A stretch of 64,000 bases of DNA from Trichaptum fuscoviolaceum (GCA_910574455.1 CAJSYZ010000007.1:3355773-3419772); one strand, 5' to 3'. Positions 20,703-37,073 are shown, counted from the first letter of the stretch. Notes: generated from the sequence alone by a model not told the origin. Translations and numbers: made by a program.

Positions 20703-22109
20703 TGCAGACCGGCAAGATCAGCTACAGGTCAGTGTCCAGAGAAAAAAGAGGAGAATGCGTTATTCGACCACGAACAGGAGTTCCTACAGATTTATATGTT
20801 CGCGCTACACCTGGTGACCTACGGCTTCTAAAGGTACAGATCAGGCACATGTAAGATAAAAGCAAGCGAGAACTGACGTGAAATGAATGCGTTGCGTGGT
20901 TCGAATGAGGACTTTCAAAAGTATTTGGCCCTAGAGGTTTGATAAACCTTGATGGCTACATATGAACGCTTAAGCGCTTAAGACTGGATGGGAGGTTCTT
21001 ACTTCCGAACCTCGGCCAGTGCCGTACGTCCACTGTAAGATGGGCCGAAGTTTGCTAACCGGGTGTTTGAAAGCCACACGACGCAATCGGGAGACGGGTA
21101 CCAGTAATGTCGTTCGTGAAATGGAACATGGCCTCGGGTAAAAACAGATAAACCCGTCTTAATGCGCATAGTTTTTCAGGAAGAGTCCGAGCTATCGCAG
21201 GAGAAATAGCTTGCTAGAAATTTAGTCCCAGCCAGACACTGGCAGAAGATATCAATTACCGACGATTCCACTCCCACGTAGCTCCTAGCCTGTACATCCA
21301 TAGTTCTCACACATAGACAGCCCCGCAATCGGAGAAAAAGTACAATTTAGCGATAGCAACGTGACAGTTTGCATGTACCAACTTGACGGATGGTGTTGAA
21401 TGGATTGCGAACTGACTGAGTTTTCGAGAGAGGTTCGCTGCCATTTGAAGGAAGTCCGCACGCGGAGCGAATATACGTGTTGATTATTCACTTGCTGGCA
21501 GTCGCAGCATTCCCACACCAAGGAGAGCCCGAGGCTCTCAGATCGAAACTTTTCTTTGAAGAGTCCTCGGTGCCGTTCACCGTTGTAGAAGTTCATGTCA
21601 CGGATGATATAAGTTAGAGTATTAGAAAGTTCCCAAGGACTCAGAAGCATCGTGTCCTAGAGATAGGCCCATCAGATCGACGTGATGACCAGTAGAGAGC
21701 CACTGTTTAAGTTCTAGTGCGAACTCCGTGCACGAAGAGTACTAGCACTGCAGCAGGTGAATTATCCGCCCATGATCCCTTGTACCGGCGTCTGTCGATA
21801 TGAATGACTGATCGTTGCGAGTAAAAAAAGAGGAACTAAACAAGATCAGAGACACTGCAGAAGTTCTATATTCACAAATTTTACGATGGGAACGCCCACC
21901 TTCTACTCCGACCAGCCCTAGGTACCGTCCATTCACTGGTAGTTCGTTCAGTGCGTTCGAGACATAGCGCCCAGTATGTGGGGCATTGATGGTGCCTTGA
22001 AAGCTGTTTGAAAGGTCCCCGAGCTGCGACGTTAGTACGCACGAAAGGAAGGGTGGGTTGTATCAGTATTACCTTACCGACAAGACACATTCAATCAGAT
22101 GGCGAGAAG
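20703..22109. other. Gene-poor 1.4-kb region upstream of the peroxidase
   Basis: Only short ORFs without recognisable motifs occur on either strand. A TATA-like CATATAAATC (minus strand, near 20790) lies about 90 bp upstream of the peroxidase start. A perfect palindrome sits at 20969-20982. This is the largest gap without a gene between two active genes here, in line with an extended regulatory region for a secreted enzyme, but nothing proves it. Confidence 0.5.
20969..20982. repeat. 14-bp perfect palindrome CTTAAGCGCTTAAG
   Basis: Fully self-complementary with no spacer, 267 bp upstream of the peroxidase ATG. It could be a dimeric factor binding site. Confidence 0.9.
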
Positions 22110-22845
22110 TTACAGCTTTGCCGTAATTTTCTTCACTAATTCCGTAGCAGCATCATCGTCCAGCTCTTCCCGGGCCTCGAACTCTTTTCGATGCATTTCG
22201 CGTTTCGTAAGAGGTGTCTTCGCTTCCTCTGATGCCGGCAAGACAGATATCTTGATCGACGAAGTGAATGTCGGCGCTGGAATAATATGATAGTGTACCT
22301 TAGGAGATGTTGAGAGGGGATATAGTCGGTACTTCTGATGGAAACGCAAGAAAGGTACCAAACATTCTCGTACATGAGGAACTGCCTGCGCGTACTCTTG
22401 ATTGCAGACGACGTTGAGAGCAGTGTTTTCGAGTGCTATCAAAGGAGCTCAGCAACAATAACTGTCACTGAGGGCAGGCAATGTGATAAACCTTTCGTTA
22501 TCGCATTTGCAACTTTTGTCACTGCTTGGCCCAGTGCCCCAGCAATATCTTCTGGGAGTTCAGATAGTCGCGAGTAATGCGACTTAGGTATGACCAAAAC
22601 ATGACCTGGTCTTAGAGGAAGAATATCTTAAAGACAATAAATAAATAAATGGATGGCACGACTCTTTTAAAGTTACGAAGAGTACCTAGAATAGCAATAA
22701 CTTTGTCCGTTTCGTATACTTTGTGTGCGGGAGCTTCACTTTTAGCGATACGGCAAAATGGACATGCTGTCATGGAATCCATTTCAGATTTCCATTGAGG
22801 TGCGGGTTCCCTATTAACGTGCGATTTGATGATAAAGGATGTCAT
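22110..22845 (-). CDS. HIT-family nucleotide-binding protein
   Basis: Exons join to a protein of roughly 150 residues with the full histidine-triad fold: CPFCRIAKSEAPAHKVYETD (zinc-type Cys pair and start of the fold), LPLRPGHVLVIPKSHY, an alpha-helical stretch ELPEDIAGALGQAV, and the triad HVHYHIIP. The triad is rebuilt only after splicing, since an intron falls between the first His and the following Val. HIT proteins hydrolyse or transfer nucleotidyl groups (AMP-lysine, ApnA or adenosine phosphosulphate). The Cys pair and the size fit a HINT/Hnt1 or aprataxin-like subgroup; I cannot choose. A lysine- and glutamate-rich C-terminal tail is added after the triad. Start ATG at 22845. Confidence 0.88.
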
Positions 22846-23313
22846 TTCGTGTCATTGGACTATATCCAAGGTCACATATAACTGGTGTAGTCAATAAACG
22901 TCAAAGGATGGTTGTCGAAGCCAGAGACTAGTCACGGCAGAGTAGCAGTTGCGGTCACTTTGCGCGTCCGAGTCAACTATGTAGTAGTAGTTACGTAACG
23001 AGTGACACAGTACACACTCAAACATAGTTTACTGACTCTCTCTTCTCATCTCTTCCTTGCGATACATAATGGAATGAGACCTGTACGAAGCGAAAAAGAG
23101 CCGTGAAGGTGTTCGATTTGAAAGAGTGGGAAGAGCTCATGGTGAACATCATGACATCTCTACCCTCTCATACATAGCCCGGGCTTGCGGCTTGCCAGTG
23201 GGCCACCGCGGCGCGCTGCAGTATCAGAATGACTGAACGGTCAGCTTGAAAGACAATGAAATTATGTATGATACATGTATGATATTGTGATAAGGAATCT
23301 TATGAGCGGGGGT
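22846..23313. other. Intergenic, no gene seen
   Basis: 468 bp between the HIT gene start and the She9 gene end. Nothing beyond short AT-rich words and no ORF of note. Probably the HIT promoter plus the She9 3' region. Confidence 0.5.
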
Positions 23314-24518
23314 CTAACCGAACCGACTTCCCATTAACCAACCTATAAGACCAGCGCCGAATGCGCCTGCAGCGGTCGTGATGATTATCTGCCGGTCTCT
23401 CGATGCTTTAGCATCATAGTCCATATCCTCCAACGTAGGCGCCAGGTTCGCCACCGAAGCCGTAGCACCCTGGCTATCGCTCTGCCGGACAGAGGTGGAG
23501 AATACAGCTTGGGTGGTTTGTATCTCCTCGAGCAGCTTCTCCTGTGCAGCCTGGTGCTCGCGCAGCTCCTTCAGCCCATCCTCAATGACGGCCTGGTTGC
23601 GCGCATTGAGCTCGAGGACCCTCGTCTCGAAGCTCTGCACGAGTCGCCGGCGCTTCCACGGCTCGACGAGCACGATCGCAAGGACGAACACGGCCAAGTT
23701 CAAGCCTAGCGCAGCGAGGGAGCCGTACGTGCTTGCACTGCGTATCTTGTCCGACCAGACCTGCTCCTCGTGGTACCTCGACAGGATTGCGCGCATCATC
23801 TCGTTGAACTGCGTCTCGACCATGCTGTCGGTCTCTGCGACAGCGATCTTCGCTTGGGCCTCCTCCTGCTCATGGAGATGATCTTGCCGCACGAGCTCTG
23901 TGAAGCGCATAACATCTACGTCCGTCCATGATGATTTGCGTTGCAGTAGGTCGTTCACTTCGCGCTGGGAGTTTGCACGACGTGCTACGGCCTTCTCGTA
24001 GTCTTCCTTAGCAACCCGAGCCGCCTCACGGACTTCAGTCATCTTGCGTTCTGGAATCAAACATTAAATTTATATCACTGTCGCGAAGAAATATTAGAGA
24101 CTAGAGTAGACGCACCGTTTTCCACGACGAGATTCTTCAGTTGCTCAATCTCGCGATAACCGGTAACCTCGTTGAGTCGTCCTCCCAGATGCGAGAATGC
24201 AATCTGTGCCGAAGCTGAAAACGTATCCATCCTCTGCCTGAGAGCAGTTGCATTTCTCGTTGCCCACACACGCAGTCGTTCCTTCACCCCATTCACAGTT
24301 TGCGAGCGAGGATTCTGAGTTCCACTTGTCTGGTCATTGTACTTCTTTAGTGGTTCCGAAGTTGCTGCAGGTTGCACCGACGAAGATGAAGCATTGTTGG
24401 CACCAGTCTTATCGGAAAAGCGCGAACGAGTCGATGAGAAGGAGCGAGAAAGCTGATTAGTCCTTCGCAAGGGCGACCTAGCTGCAGCAAAGGCTGGCCG
24501 AGAAATGGATGCCAGCAT
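23314..24518 (-). CDS. SHE9: Mitochondrial inner-membrane protein She9/Mdm33
   Basis: Two exons (24116-24518 and 23314-24050, intron of 65 bp) encode about 379 residues. The start at 24518 is chosen because it begins an Arg/Ser-rich, acid-free presequence (MLASISRPAFAAARSPLRR); an in-frame upstream extension is not presequence-like. The middle is a long coiled coil (VREAARVAKEDYEKAVARR onward, WTDVDVMRFTELVRQDHLHE), then a membrane segment ALGLNLAVFVLAIVLVEPW and a second at the C-terminus, ITTAAGAFGAGLIGWLMG. This is the She9/Mdm33 layout; the protein is needed for normal inner-membrane morphology and fission, with the coiled coils facing the matrix. Confidence 0.92.
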
Positions 24519-24971
24519 GTAATCCAGAGTCAAGATGCATTCATGTGCACGGTCAAAAGGCCGTTGTCGGGCAAGAAACGTAAATGCCGATCCCAGAGGA
24601 AGTGCATATTTCACATACTCGCTGGCAGACACAACATTTAGGCAACGTTTTAAAAATAATTAATGAGCAGCGGATATATAATATCATAAGCAATCTATAG
24701 CGGATGACAGACATTCCGTGGTGTGACAGTGCCTAACCAGTCAATGATGATGGATGCCCAAGCAAAAGTGAGAAAATAGATCAAGAACGGAGGTAGCAAT
24801 CGAAGCCGTGTATGGGCGGCAACTCGAATGGAGGGGGGGACGGTCCTCTACACTATCAATGCAGTAACTCGATGGCTCCTACGATATGTGGTAGGAAAAA
24901 GAGAGGAGGAAGGGCTGTAACAATATAAAAAACCGATTCACTTCATGAAGGTCATAATCCATATCACCCCT
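24519..24971. other. Intergenic, She9 promoter and P450 reductase 3' region
   Basis: 453 bp without a gene. A short G run (GGAGGGGGGGA) occurs near 24832. No other element is clear. Confidence 0.5.
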
Positions 24972-27337
24972 TTAACTCCAGACGTCGAGCATAAGTCTCG
25001 AACGCTCCTTCAACAACTTCAACTCCGCAACACCTTCGACCTCCGCAGAGCCGCCCTTCGCCTCACCAAGTATTCTCTGGAGGACCTCCTCGACGCTCTT
25101 CGCCATGCCCTTCGCGTCACCGCAGATGTAGATGTAGCCCTTGCCCTTGAGGATGGCGTCCGCGAGCGCCTCACGCTGCTCCCACACGAGGTCCTGCACA
25201 TAGATCTTGCCACCGTCGGGCTTGTAAGGCGGTTCGCGCGAGAATGCGCATTGCATTTCGAACTTGCCGCCTAGCTCCTTCTCGTATTCAGGCCACTCCT
25301 CCTTGTAAAGGAAATCTTCGGTCGATTTACGGCAGCCGTAGAAGAGCCAGATGCGACCCCAGTCAGCAAGAGCTTCAGCGCCATTCTTCTCAACGGTACG
25401 ACGGGCGAGAGCCACGCGCTCTTGCACGAAACCACGGAAAGGTGCAACACCCTAGATTAAAATTATCAGAATCCACATCGATACGGCTAAGAGGAATAAG
25501 TTGAGAACTTACAGTACCAGGGCCGATCATGATAACCGGAGTCTTAGGGTTTGTTGGCAGACGGAAGGTTGACCGACGGACATGAATCGGGACCTTGTAA
25601 CCAGTTTCACCCTTGTAGGCACCACGAGGACCATCGATCGCATAAGTCGGGAAGTGGACACTCCCAGGCTCGCCATGGGCAGGATCGGTCATAAGGTGTG
25701 TATGCTCACCATTCGCCGCGTGCTTGAGGTTGAGGAGGAAGTTTGAGCCAACACCATAAACCCACTTGCTCGGAAGGTGGTCGGACGCAAGTGACTGATA
25801 TTTGAGAACAACCGCTGTAACATGAATCGAGGTTGGGTAAAGTTTGGGACTCGATGAGATTGAATAGAAGCGAGGCTGGAGACGCGGGATGCTCGAAACG
25901 ATGATGTCGAAGGGGATTGACCAAGCAGTTGTGTTTTCCGGAGTAGGACGTGCATGCAAATCGTTGCCAGCTGCCAACTGCAGAATCTCACCGAGCTTCA
26001 AGCATCCATTCCCAACAACCTTGCCATAATCTTCCTTGTTCGTGTTCAAATTCTTCATGAACGCCTCGGCCTCCGGAGATGGTGCAAATTTGGAGAGGGC
26101 GCCAAGAATTTGACGACCTGCAACTGCGGAAATATCGATGTAATGGCGAAGGACCGTGGCATATGTTGTCGGTACGGGGAAGGGAACCTTAGCGAGAGCA
26201 GGGTCGAGCGACTCAATACCGATGACTGTATCCTTCTTGCCGTGCAACCCGAGAGCACAAAGAAGACGGTCGACTTCCAAATCTGCGTTCGCGGGCCAGA
26301 CTCCGACGTGGTCGCCATGTTGGTATGCAATGCCAGAGCCTTCGATGTTTAACTCTATGTGCACGCAGTTGCGCTCAGCGTCCAGCGCGAATAGCTCGCG
26401 CGCAACATTAATCGGTGCGGGATAGGGGTTCTTCGCATCATGAATACCCTTCGTCTTAGTTAATGCACGCGCAGAGAGTTCGCCAAGGTAGACCTTCTCT
26501 TCCGGGTGGCTGTCAAGTTCGGTAACCGCAAAGTCGGGGGTGTCGCCACCCTGACCCTCCTCGACACCGAGCTCCTGGGCGAGGGCATCCCACATAGCAT
26601 CCTTCCACTCGAGGTAGTCCTCCTCCATCGAGCGGTCGTCGTCACCTTCACCACGTTCGCCAATACGCTTAGCGCCCATGGCTTGGAGTTCTGCATCCAT
26701 CTTGCGGGCGATCGCATTGTAATGTTCGTATGTCTTGTTACCAAGTCCAAACATAACGAACTTGAGGCCATCGAGACGATGAGAACCATTGGTGAACTCA
26801 AACGAGTCGTCGGAGAGGTTCTGGGTAAGCTGGACGGCGTTGTCAGTTGGCTCACCCTCACCATAAGTAGCCACAACGAAGATGACGGCGCAGTTCTCCG
26901 GGACCTGGTCGAGGTTCTCGAAGTCGTATTCCTCCGGGTCACAGACGAGGGAAGTGAGGCCAAATTTCTGCTTCGCCTCCTTCGCAAGACGGATGGCATA
27001 CTCCTCCGCAGTACCTGTTTGTGAGCCGTAGAAAATGACCAGTCGCTTCTTCTATAAAAAGGAAATAAAGTTGCATTAGCACAAGATCAGAGCGATCAAT
27101 AAGGGGCCGGACAACGCTAAATGATTGCGTTTAAATTTGCAATTGCACACTTACACCCTCCTTCATCTTTGCGACGAAGTCTCGCGGATTTCCACCTCCA
27201 TTTGCAACAGCTTTCGAAGTAGTGACCGGGACCGACTTTGCTTTGCTTGAAAAGATAGAGTCCTTGAAGAGATAGAGGGCAGCGATAATGACGCCCAGGC
27301 CGAGGATTACTACGTCGGACGAAGACGTAGCGGCCAT
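24972..27337 (-). CDS. CPR1: NADPH-cytochrome P450 reductase
   Basis: Three exons (27155-27337, 25513-27051, 24972-25451; introns of 103 and 61 bp) give about 733 residues, normal for the family. Order: N-terminal anchor (SSDVVILGLGVIIAALYLF), FMN domain with YGSQTGTAEE and ATYGEGEPTDNA, connecting region, FAD domain with RFYSISSSP, NADPH site GPGTGVAPFRGF, YGCR, and the C-terminal LMLDVWS with the FAD-stacking Trp. It passes electrons from NADPH to ER cytochromes P450, including Cyp51 and Cyp61 in ergosterol synthesis. The start at 27337 matches basidiomycete orthologues; an in-frame ATG at 27412 with a good context (CACCATGG) would add 25 residues, so an alternative longer form is possible. 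Confidence 0.95.
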
Positions 27338-28726
27338 TTCAGCAGATGGTGGTCGGTGGGTAGGCGCAGCAGGCTCGATGCGACGACTGACTGAGCTGTT
27401 GAAGTAGTCCATGGTGTTCGGGGTGTTCGGCGCCGCGATAATAAATTAGGCGGATAATTAGATGCGGAAAATTAGAGTTAGTAGGCAGGCCACGATGAAG
27501 AGAAAAGTACGAAGTTGCAGACCTTATATGTTGGTGAAGAGAACGACAAGTGGACGTGTGCGGACGTCGGTGAGGACGATGAGGATGGAAAGAAAGCTGG
27601 ACCGGCCGCACTCGCCTGATTTTCGTTTTCTATTCACTAATAACACGCTTATGTAATGATTGTACACGTATATTTCCCACTTTGGTTCGTTTCGCGTTTT
27701 GATGCGGCCGTCTCGCAGAACACTATGTCCACAGCCATCACAGCCATGTCTGCTCTATGTTATTGTCCACGAACACATCAGCATCGAGGATTGCTGGACA
27801 CTGTAGGACTCTCATGTTATCGAGAGTGGGAGACTTATTGCCTTCTTCAATTTGAATTCTCTCAGAGCACAAATTTGATAACGAAACAAAGCCGCCACCT
27901 CCTTCAAGTTGCACATCCGATCTACTCGTCTTTGAGCGGTCGGCAAGCCATCCCTGAACAACGATACGATCTGCACTCAGTATATGCGTTGTTTTTTGTA
28001 TCTGGTCCACTGCAGCCGCAGCGAAGTGATTTAGAGTCGCTCGTCAACTTGGCAAGTCGCAAATCCCACGTAGCGCTCCGTACGAGTTTGCCGAGCTTCT
28101 CACCGCGCAATTCCGTTCATGTCATCGGATTCACCGGCCTTCGCGAACTATGTATTTCGCATCCAAATTTCCAGTTGTACTTACACTCAAACCCGCGGTC
28201 GATAACGCGTGAACAATAAACCCGATTGTTCGACCATCTCTGGGGAAGGCAAATAGACTTATCTGATTATATTTCATAATCATCGCGCTTGGCGGGCCCG
28301 CAAGTCTCCTTGCGGTCTAAGGGCACTTTGGGGACCGCCGAACGTTTACCTGATCTCTCTGGGGATCATTTCCAACAAAGATATGTATGCTACCTTGTGT
28401 ACTATTTCATGTTCAGTGTTTATTTACTGTGCGTACAGCACTTGCACTAGCGCCAGTGGCAAGGCTGAGAAACACTGGCACTGGTATTAATGAGGGTGGG
28501 AAAGACTCAGACACCCTTAGCCGGCCCTCAACAATGGGTTGTGGACCCAGGACAGTGATGTAAGCCTACTATTTCCGGTTATTAGTTCTCACAAATATAG
28601 CATTACTACTTTCCCTTGTACAAGATACTTACTACAGTATATGCCCTTGTCTGAACTTCTGTTTATCGTCCTCTGAGTGCTTCCCTCAACGGGCTTTCAA
28701 ATCAACCAAATTCAAACAAAGCAAAC
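27338..28726. other. 1.4-kb region with one unassigned ORF and two hairpins
   Basis: Between the reductase start and DAD1. A 187-codon ATG ORF (27656-28219, plus) has no recognisable motif and a composition that does not look conserved; a 90-codon minus ORF overlaps it. An ORF this long is expected about once by chance in a window of this size, so neither is called a gene. Two perfect short hairpins lie at 28291-28339 and about 28451-28479. Confidence 0.4.
28291..28339. repeat. Nested inverted repeat (possible structured RNA or terminator)
   Basis: An inner perfect hairpin, CCGCAAG-TCTC-CTTGCGG (28298-28315), sits inside an outer GGCGG/CCGCC pairing (28291-28295 with 28335-28339). Confidence 0.6.
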
Positions 28727-29205
28727 ATGCCGGATGACGAACACGACACGTCGTTTTTCGAAAAAGAACGCGACAGACTTGCAGCCGAAATCGCCAATGT
28801 TAGTGTAGTCATGAACCTCAAGAATGAAGTTGACGCGTCGTACAGGGCTTTGAGCATCTCCTCACTTCTACGAATGTCCTGAACCGCAAGCTCGAGGAAG
28901 TCTCGGGCATGACGAAGGAATACGACACGATCGCCTCGCTTTGGGCGCGCTTTCACGCGCTCGTGCGCACGCACAACGCGCCATCGGCAGATGCCCTTTC
29001 TGATAGTAACAATACAACGAACGCGCATTCGAAGGGAGCGGGAGGCTTGGCAGCTTCTTCGTCGATGAGAGAAGACGAATCTCTCGTTGTTCCGCTACAT
29101 GACCAAACGATATTCGCGAATCCGTCAATAGGCTTGCCGGGCACGGGTGGGTACAAACTGCAAGCGCCTCAGTCAGCGAGGAAGGGCGGAGAAGCAGTCG
29201 AGTGA
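28727..29205 (+). CDS. DAD1: DASH complex subunit Dad1
   Basis: Two exons (28727-28798, 28846-29205; 47-bp GT-AG intron) encode 143 residues. The conserved core spans the junction: SFFEKERDRLAAEIAN then GFEHLLTSTNVLNRKLEEVS and TKEYDTIASLWARFHALV (residues about 8-65), which is the Dad1 family signature. DASH/Dam1 forms rings on kinetochore microtubules and is needed for chromosome bi-orientation. Yeast Dad1 has about 94 residues; the extra C-terminal 75 residues are Ser/Gly-rich and probably disordered. A single ACGCGT lies in the intron at 28833-28838. Confidence 0.92.
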
Positions 29206-29836
29206 AGGATGACACAAGGGACGTGACAAACAGTTCGTATCGACTGGCGAAATGTGAGCAACGGCCGATTCAGCTTCGGTATCAACTGCACAGCTCCAAG
29301 CCGTGTCCGTTCTGCTTCCATTTGGTCGTCAAGATGAGACCCAGCAAGACGAAGGAAGGAAAGGATAATTCTCATTACATTTCTTCCTACGCGCGTACAT
29401 CAACTGCATCGGCTACATCGTGTGGAATGGGTACATGATTTGGTGTCGTATACGTATACATGCCGACCAGTGGCGCGGTAGACACAACACCTTAAGCGTG
29501 GGGGAAATAAGGAGGTAGTCAATAAATACGGTCAATGGAGCGAATTGAACCGATGCAATACAACTATGAAAGGGACTTGGGGCAGAGAAAAAGGTAGAAA
29601 AGGAGCAGATACGATGGCTAGCGAACACGCTGCTCAACATAAAACAGTCTGACACAGAGAATGGGGTGTTCTATCCAACAAACATATAAGTGACAGCAAA
29701 TGTGAGGACGATAGGAACACGATAGCTTGAAGAAGAGAGGATACTCGCGATACGTAACTGGGTAAAAAAAAGTCTGGAGTGAATTGAGTGGTTTGCGATG
29801 AATAGATGAATTGACAGTGAATCGAATTGCTGTTCC
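29206..29836. other. Convergent 3' region between DAD1 and PKC1
   Basis: 631 bp with no gene call. Small ORFs on both strands lack motifs. Likely 3' UTRs and terminators of two converging genes. Confidence 0.5.
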
Positions 29837-33950
<4,114 letters not shown>

Positions 33951-34290
33951 GATGCCAGTCAGAATCATTTGCAGAAAGAGCATACAGACTGCTGCGCACC
34001 ATATCTAATATGCAGGCTATGTTGCCGCCTGCAAGAGCAGGCTGGCGATGATGGAGGTGATGAGGAGCACGTCGAGTACAGTCTCAAAGTCACGGTCTGC
34101 CAGCCTGAGTGTATGTCCTACTTAGGCTACTATTTGCTCTTGTTTGGTGGCAGTCATTCTCGTTGCCACCATATTGTTTTTCTTTCTCGCTCGTCCACCT
34201 GGATAGTCTTGAAGCTGGCCAGCGCAGAACAGACCTCCCTTGCCTTTGGCAAAGACAGTCTAAACGTGTTTGTTAGTTGGAGGCACTCTC
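33951..34290. promoter_or_regulatory. Divergent promoter, PKC1 / unknown gene
   Basis: 340 bp between opposite starts. No TATA box or repeated element is obvious. Part may be PKC1 5' UTR. Confidence 0.4.
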
Positions 34291-37073
34291 ATGACGATCT
34301 TATGTTGGAATTCATCGATTCGCGCTCGCGAAAGTCGCGTTGCACTCAAACTCGACGTGTCCTATCGTTTCCAACTCGGCGACTGCTCGGACGCGACTTT
34401 CATCTTAAAAAAGCCCCTGCCGGATTGCGTGGATGTCCTATCTTGTTCTGATCTGATTGTCTCTGTCTCTGCTGTTGTTGATGGCTGTCGCTGGTCTGGC
34501 GATACACTCAAACAATCTTTGATACTAAACCATTTGGTTCAATATTTTAGACAAGTAAGTGAACGATGCGGGGCTATGCTACCTGAAACTGCATCTTAAA
34601 GTTATATAAGAATGCTGGAGCTTTGTTTATCAATAATATCTCGGACGCATATATTGATGAAGAAGACGGAACTGTCAAAGGTGGGCGTAACTTCATGCAC
34701 AGCTTCGCTATATTCACTCATTAACATTAATACCAGTAAACCTCACTCCTGGTTGCACTTTTACAAGCGACCTTCCGCGTTCTTCCGTCAGACTTAAGTC
34801 GATCCACCTTACTTATGCAGTTCGTCTCGTAAAGCCTGTGAAGGCTGAAGACCAAAAGGAGTCCGTTTTGAACTTAAAGGATAGTTTGTTAAATGGCCTT
34901 ATGGATAGACTTGTGATGCAGCAGTTGGTAAGGTACGTGTCACCAATTCTCAACATTCAGAATGGCAAGAGATCTTATCTAGGCACCGAATCTTTGGCAG
35001 GCGATATCCCTTGATTTTTGGGCCATTTGGAGACGTATGTGATGACGCCCGCGAAGCACTGCGTTAGCTATTACTGACTGGTTCCAGACACTCACCAAGG
35101 AGGGCATATATTTTCAGAGTATAGCACGTAGCCTTTTAGCCTTGATAGGACGGTCGCAGAGTGCTGATTCCCATCAACACATGAGGCGACAAATAAAGGT
35201 GAGTCATACCAGTCGACAGAGCTCTTTTGTCTTACAGTGTTTCTTTTAGGTTCTCCGAAAGCGGCTGCGGTCTGCGGATCGCATGGCAATAGAGGCACTC
35301 AGGGACTGCTGTGACCTATCAAACGAAGACGATTTTGTTTCAACCTTAATGACCGAAGAGGCATCTAAATCTGATGAAATGACTATCGTTCGTGCGATGC
35401 AGCAATTATTTAAACTTTCTGTGCGCCGCCCGCGGGTCAAGGTGAGTCAGGAACATAATTGAACCGACAGATCTCCGTACTGTATACCTTCGCGCATCAT
35501 TGACCTTTCTATCTACTCAGGGACAGCATGTCGAAACTGAACGCTCTGAGCTCAGCCTTGAATCTACTTCCGCAGACCTGCATGACTCTCTGTGGTACGT
35601 GTGTTTATCCTGCGTAACTGTTCAATCACGTCTAAGTCAGATAACAGCGTACGAGGGGAGGAAGACAGTTCAGCAGACTTGGTTTTCAGTGATGAAGATG
35701 AAGGCGAAGAAAGTCTATCTTCTCCCTCCCAAAACGAGTTAGGTCCGCTAGCAGAGTGGTCTATCCCGTGGGGTTTGTCGCCTTCGCCACCGTCGTCGTC
35801 TGTCCAAGAATCTCCTTGCTTTTCGGACATGGCGGCTGCGGTAGGATGTGCTTCTGGGCTTGGCCTTGGTCATGTCAATTTCTTTAACGTTGCCCACAGT
35901 TATAGTGCCCAAGAATCACTAAAACTGGAAAGCAACATGCCCTATGACTCACTTCCCAACGCACCAGCGCACGTCCATTACTCGGCGCCCTCAGCTGCGC
36001 GGCCGGATCTTGATCTGCATTCCCATTCTGACGAAGATTCAGATGAAGACTCTATTTTCGATCTCTCATTCAAAGAAGACGACTGGCCTCAAAACTCAAA
36101 ATGCATTATAGAACGCTCAAATGCCTCGGTCTTTGGTCACGAAGAGGAGGAGGTTAACGAATGTGAATTGGACTTCACCCTAGAATCTCCGCCCGGCTAC
36201 GCTGCCAAGCTCAAGCCGGCCATATCGTCAGGTGCTCAAGTCAATGACGAACACAACGGACTTCATGAGTTAACTCCCTGGTCTAATTACGAACTCTACC
36301 TGCCTTCTAAGCTTGCCTCGTGTGAGACTTCTTGCTCCGGCGCGAACAGGTTACCATCACGCCCTCCGTCTTTGCACTTCTCTGATGATAACAGTCGCAG
36401 TAGCTCCCCGGATGCCTCGTTGCCCGAACTGACTGAACACAGTGTGCCTCCTGCACAGGCATGTGCTCAAGCTGTTATGCCTACTCTTCTCTATGGTCAT
36501 GCCATCGATAGTGTTGCGCAATGCGTTCGACCCAGCTCACTTCGTTCACTAGCCTCCGGGGTTGGATCCGAGTCTTCACATAGTTTGTACCCTGGTACTA
36601 TGTCTCACACGGACCTGTCGGCTGTTCCTGGCCTGGACCGGACTGAAGATACGCAGGATGAATTTGACGTCTGTGAATGGGAAGGAAGAGCTACGCCTCA
36701 CTTTTCGATGCAAGAATACACTGTTCCTTCGGGTTCACTAACCTTCAGATACGAAGCAGAAGTAGAAGAGTCAGGCGACCTTTTCCTGGATGGCCGACAA
36801 GACGTGCCGAGCACAAATAACCTCTTTGGTGGCCCTGATTGTCTTAGAGATCTATCTGACGATGTGAATATGCGAAGCGATACGAGCCTCCACTTCGATA
36901 TCGAGGAAGACGAATCAGACGAAGACAGCTGCCTCAGCGCAGTGATAGGGGAACAGTCGAGCAAGGGTTGTCAAGGTTCTAAAATAGTGGGGGTGGAGAA
37001 GGTATCGGACTGGGAGAAGGGCTGTTTGTACCAAGCAGGAAGTAATACCGATGTCACCGATATTCTACTGTAA
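34291..37073 (+). CDS. Unrecognised 794-residue protein with acidic C-terminal half
   Basis: Eight exons (34291-34554, 34611-34680, 34737-34932, 34983-35034, 35088-35198, 35250-35441, 35521-35594, 35648-37073) join in phase with GT-AG introns of 50-79 bp, which is strong evidence for a real gene. The N-terminal 130 residues look beta-rich (VALKLDVSYRFQLGDCSDAT, NLTPGCTFTSDLP). Residues about 160-290 are helical and basic (RRQIKVLRKRLRSADRMAIE). The last exon (about 475 residues) is Ser/Asp/Glu-rich and low complexity, with blocks such as SHSDEDSDEDSIFDLSF, and looks disordered. No enzymatic motif, signal peptide or membrane segment is visible. I do not recognise the family; a nuclear or regulatory scaffold role would be a guess. 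Confidence 0.72.

Noticed and set aside
20893..20905. GGTTCGAAT word resembling a tRNA B box
   Set aside because: The following bases do not complete a T arm, and no A box, acceptor stem or anticodon arm surrounds it.
27656..28219. 187-codon ATG ORF
   Set aside because: No motif, and one ORF of that length is expected by chance in a window of this size; left unannotated as a gene.
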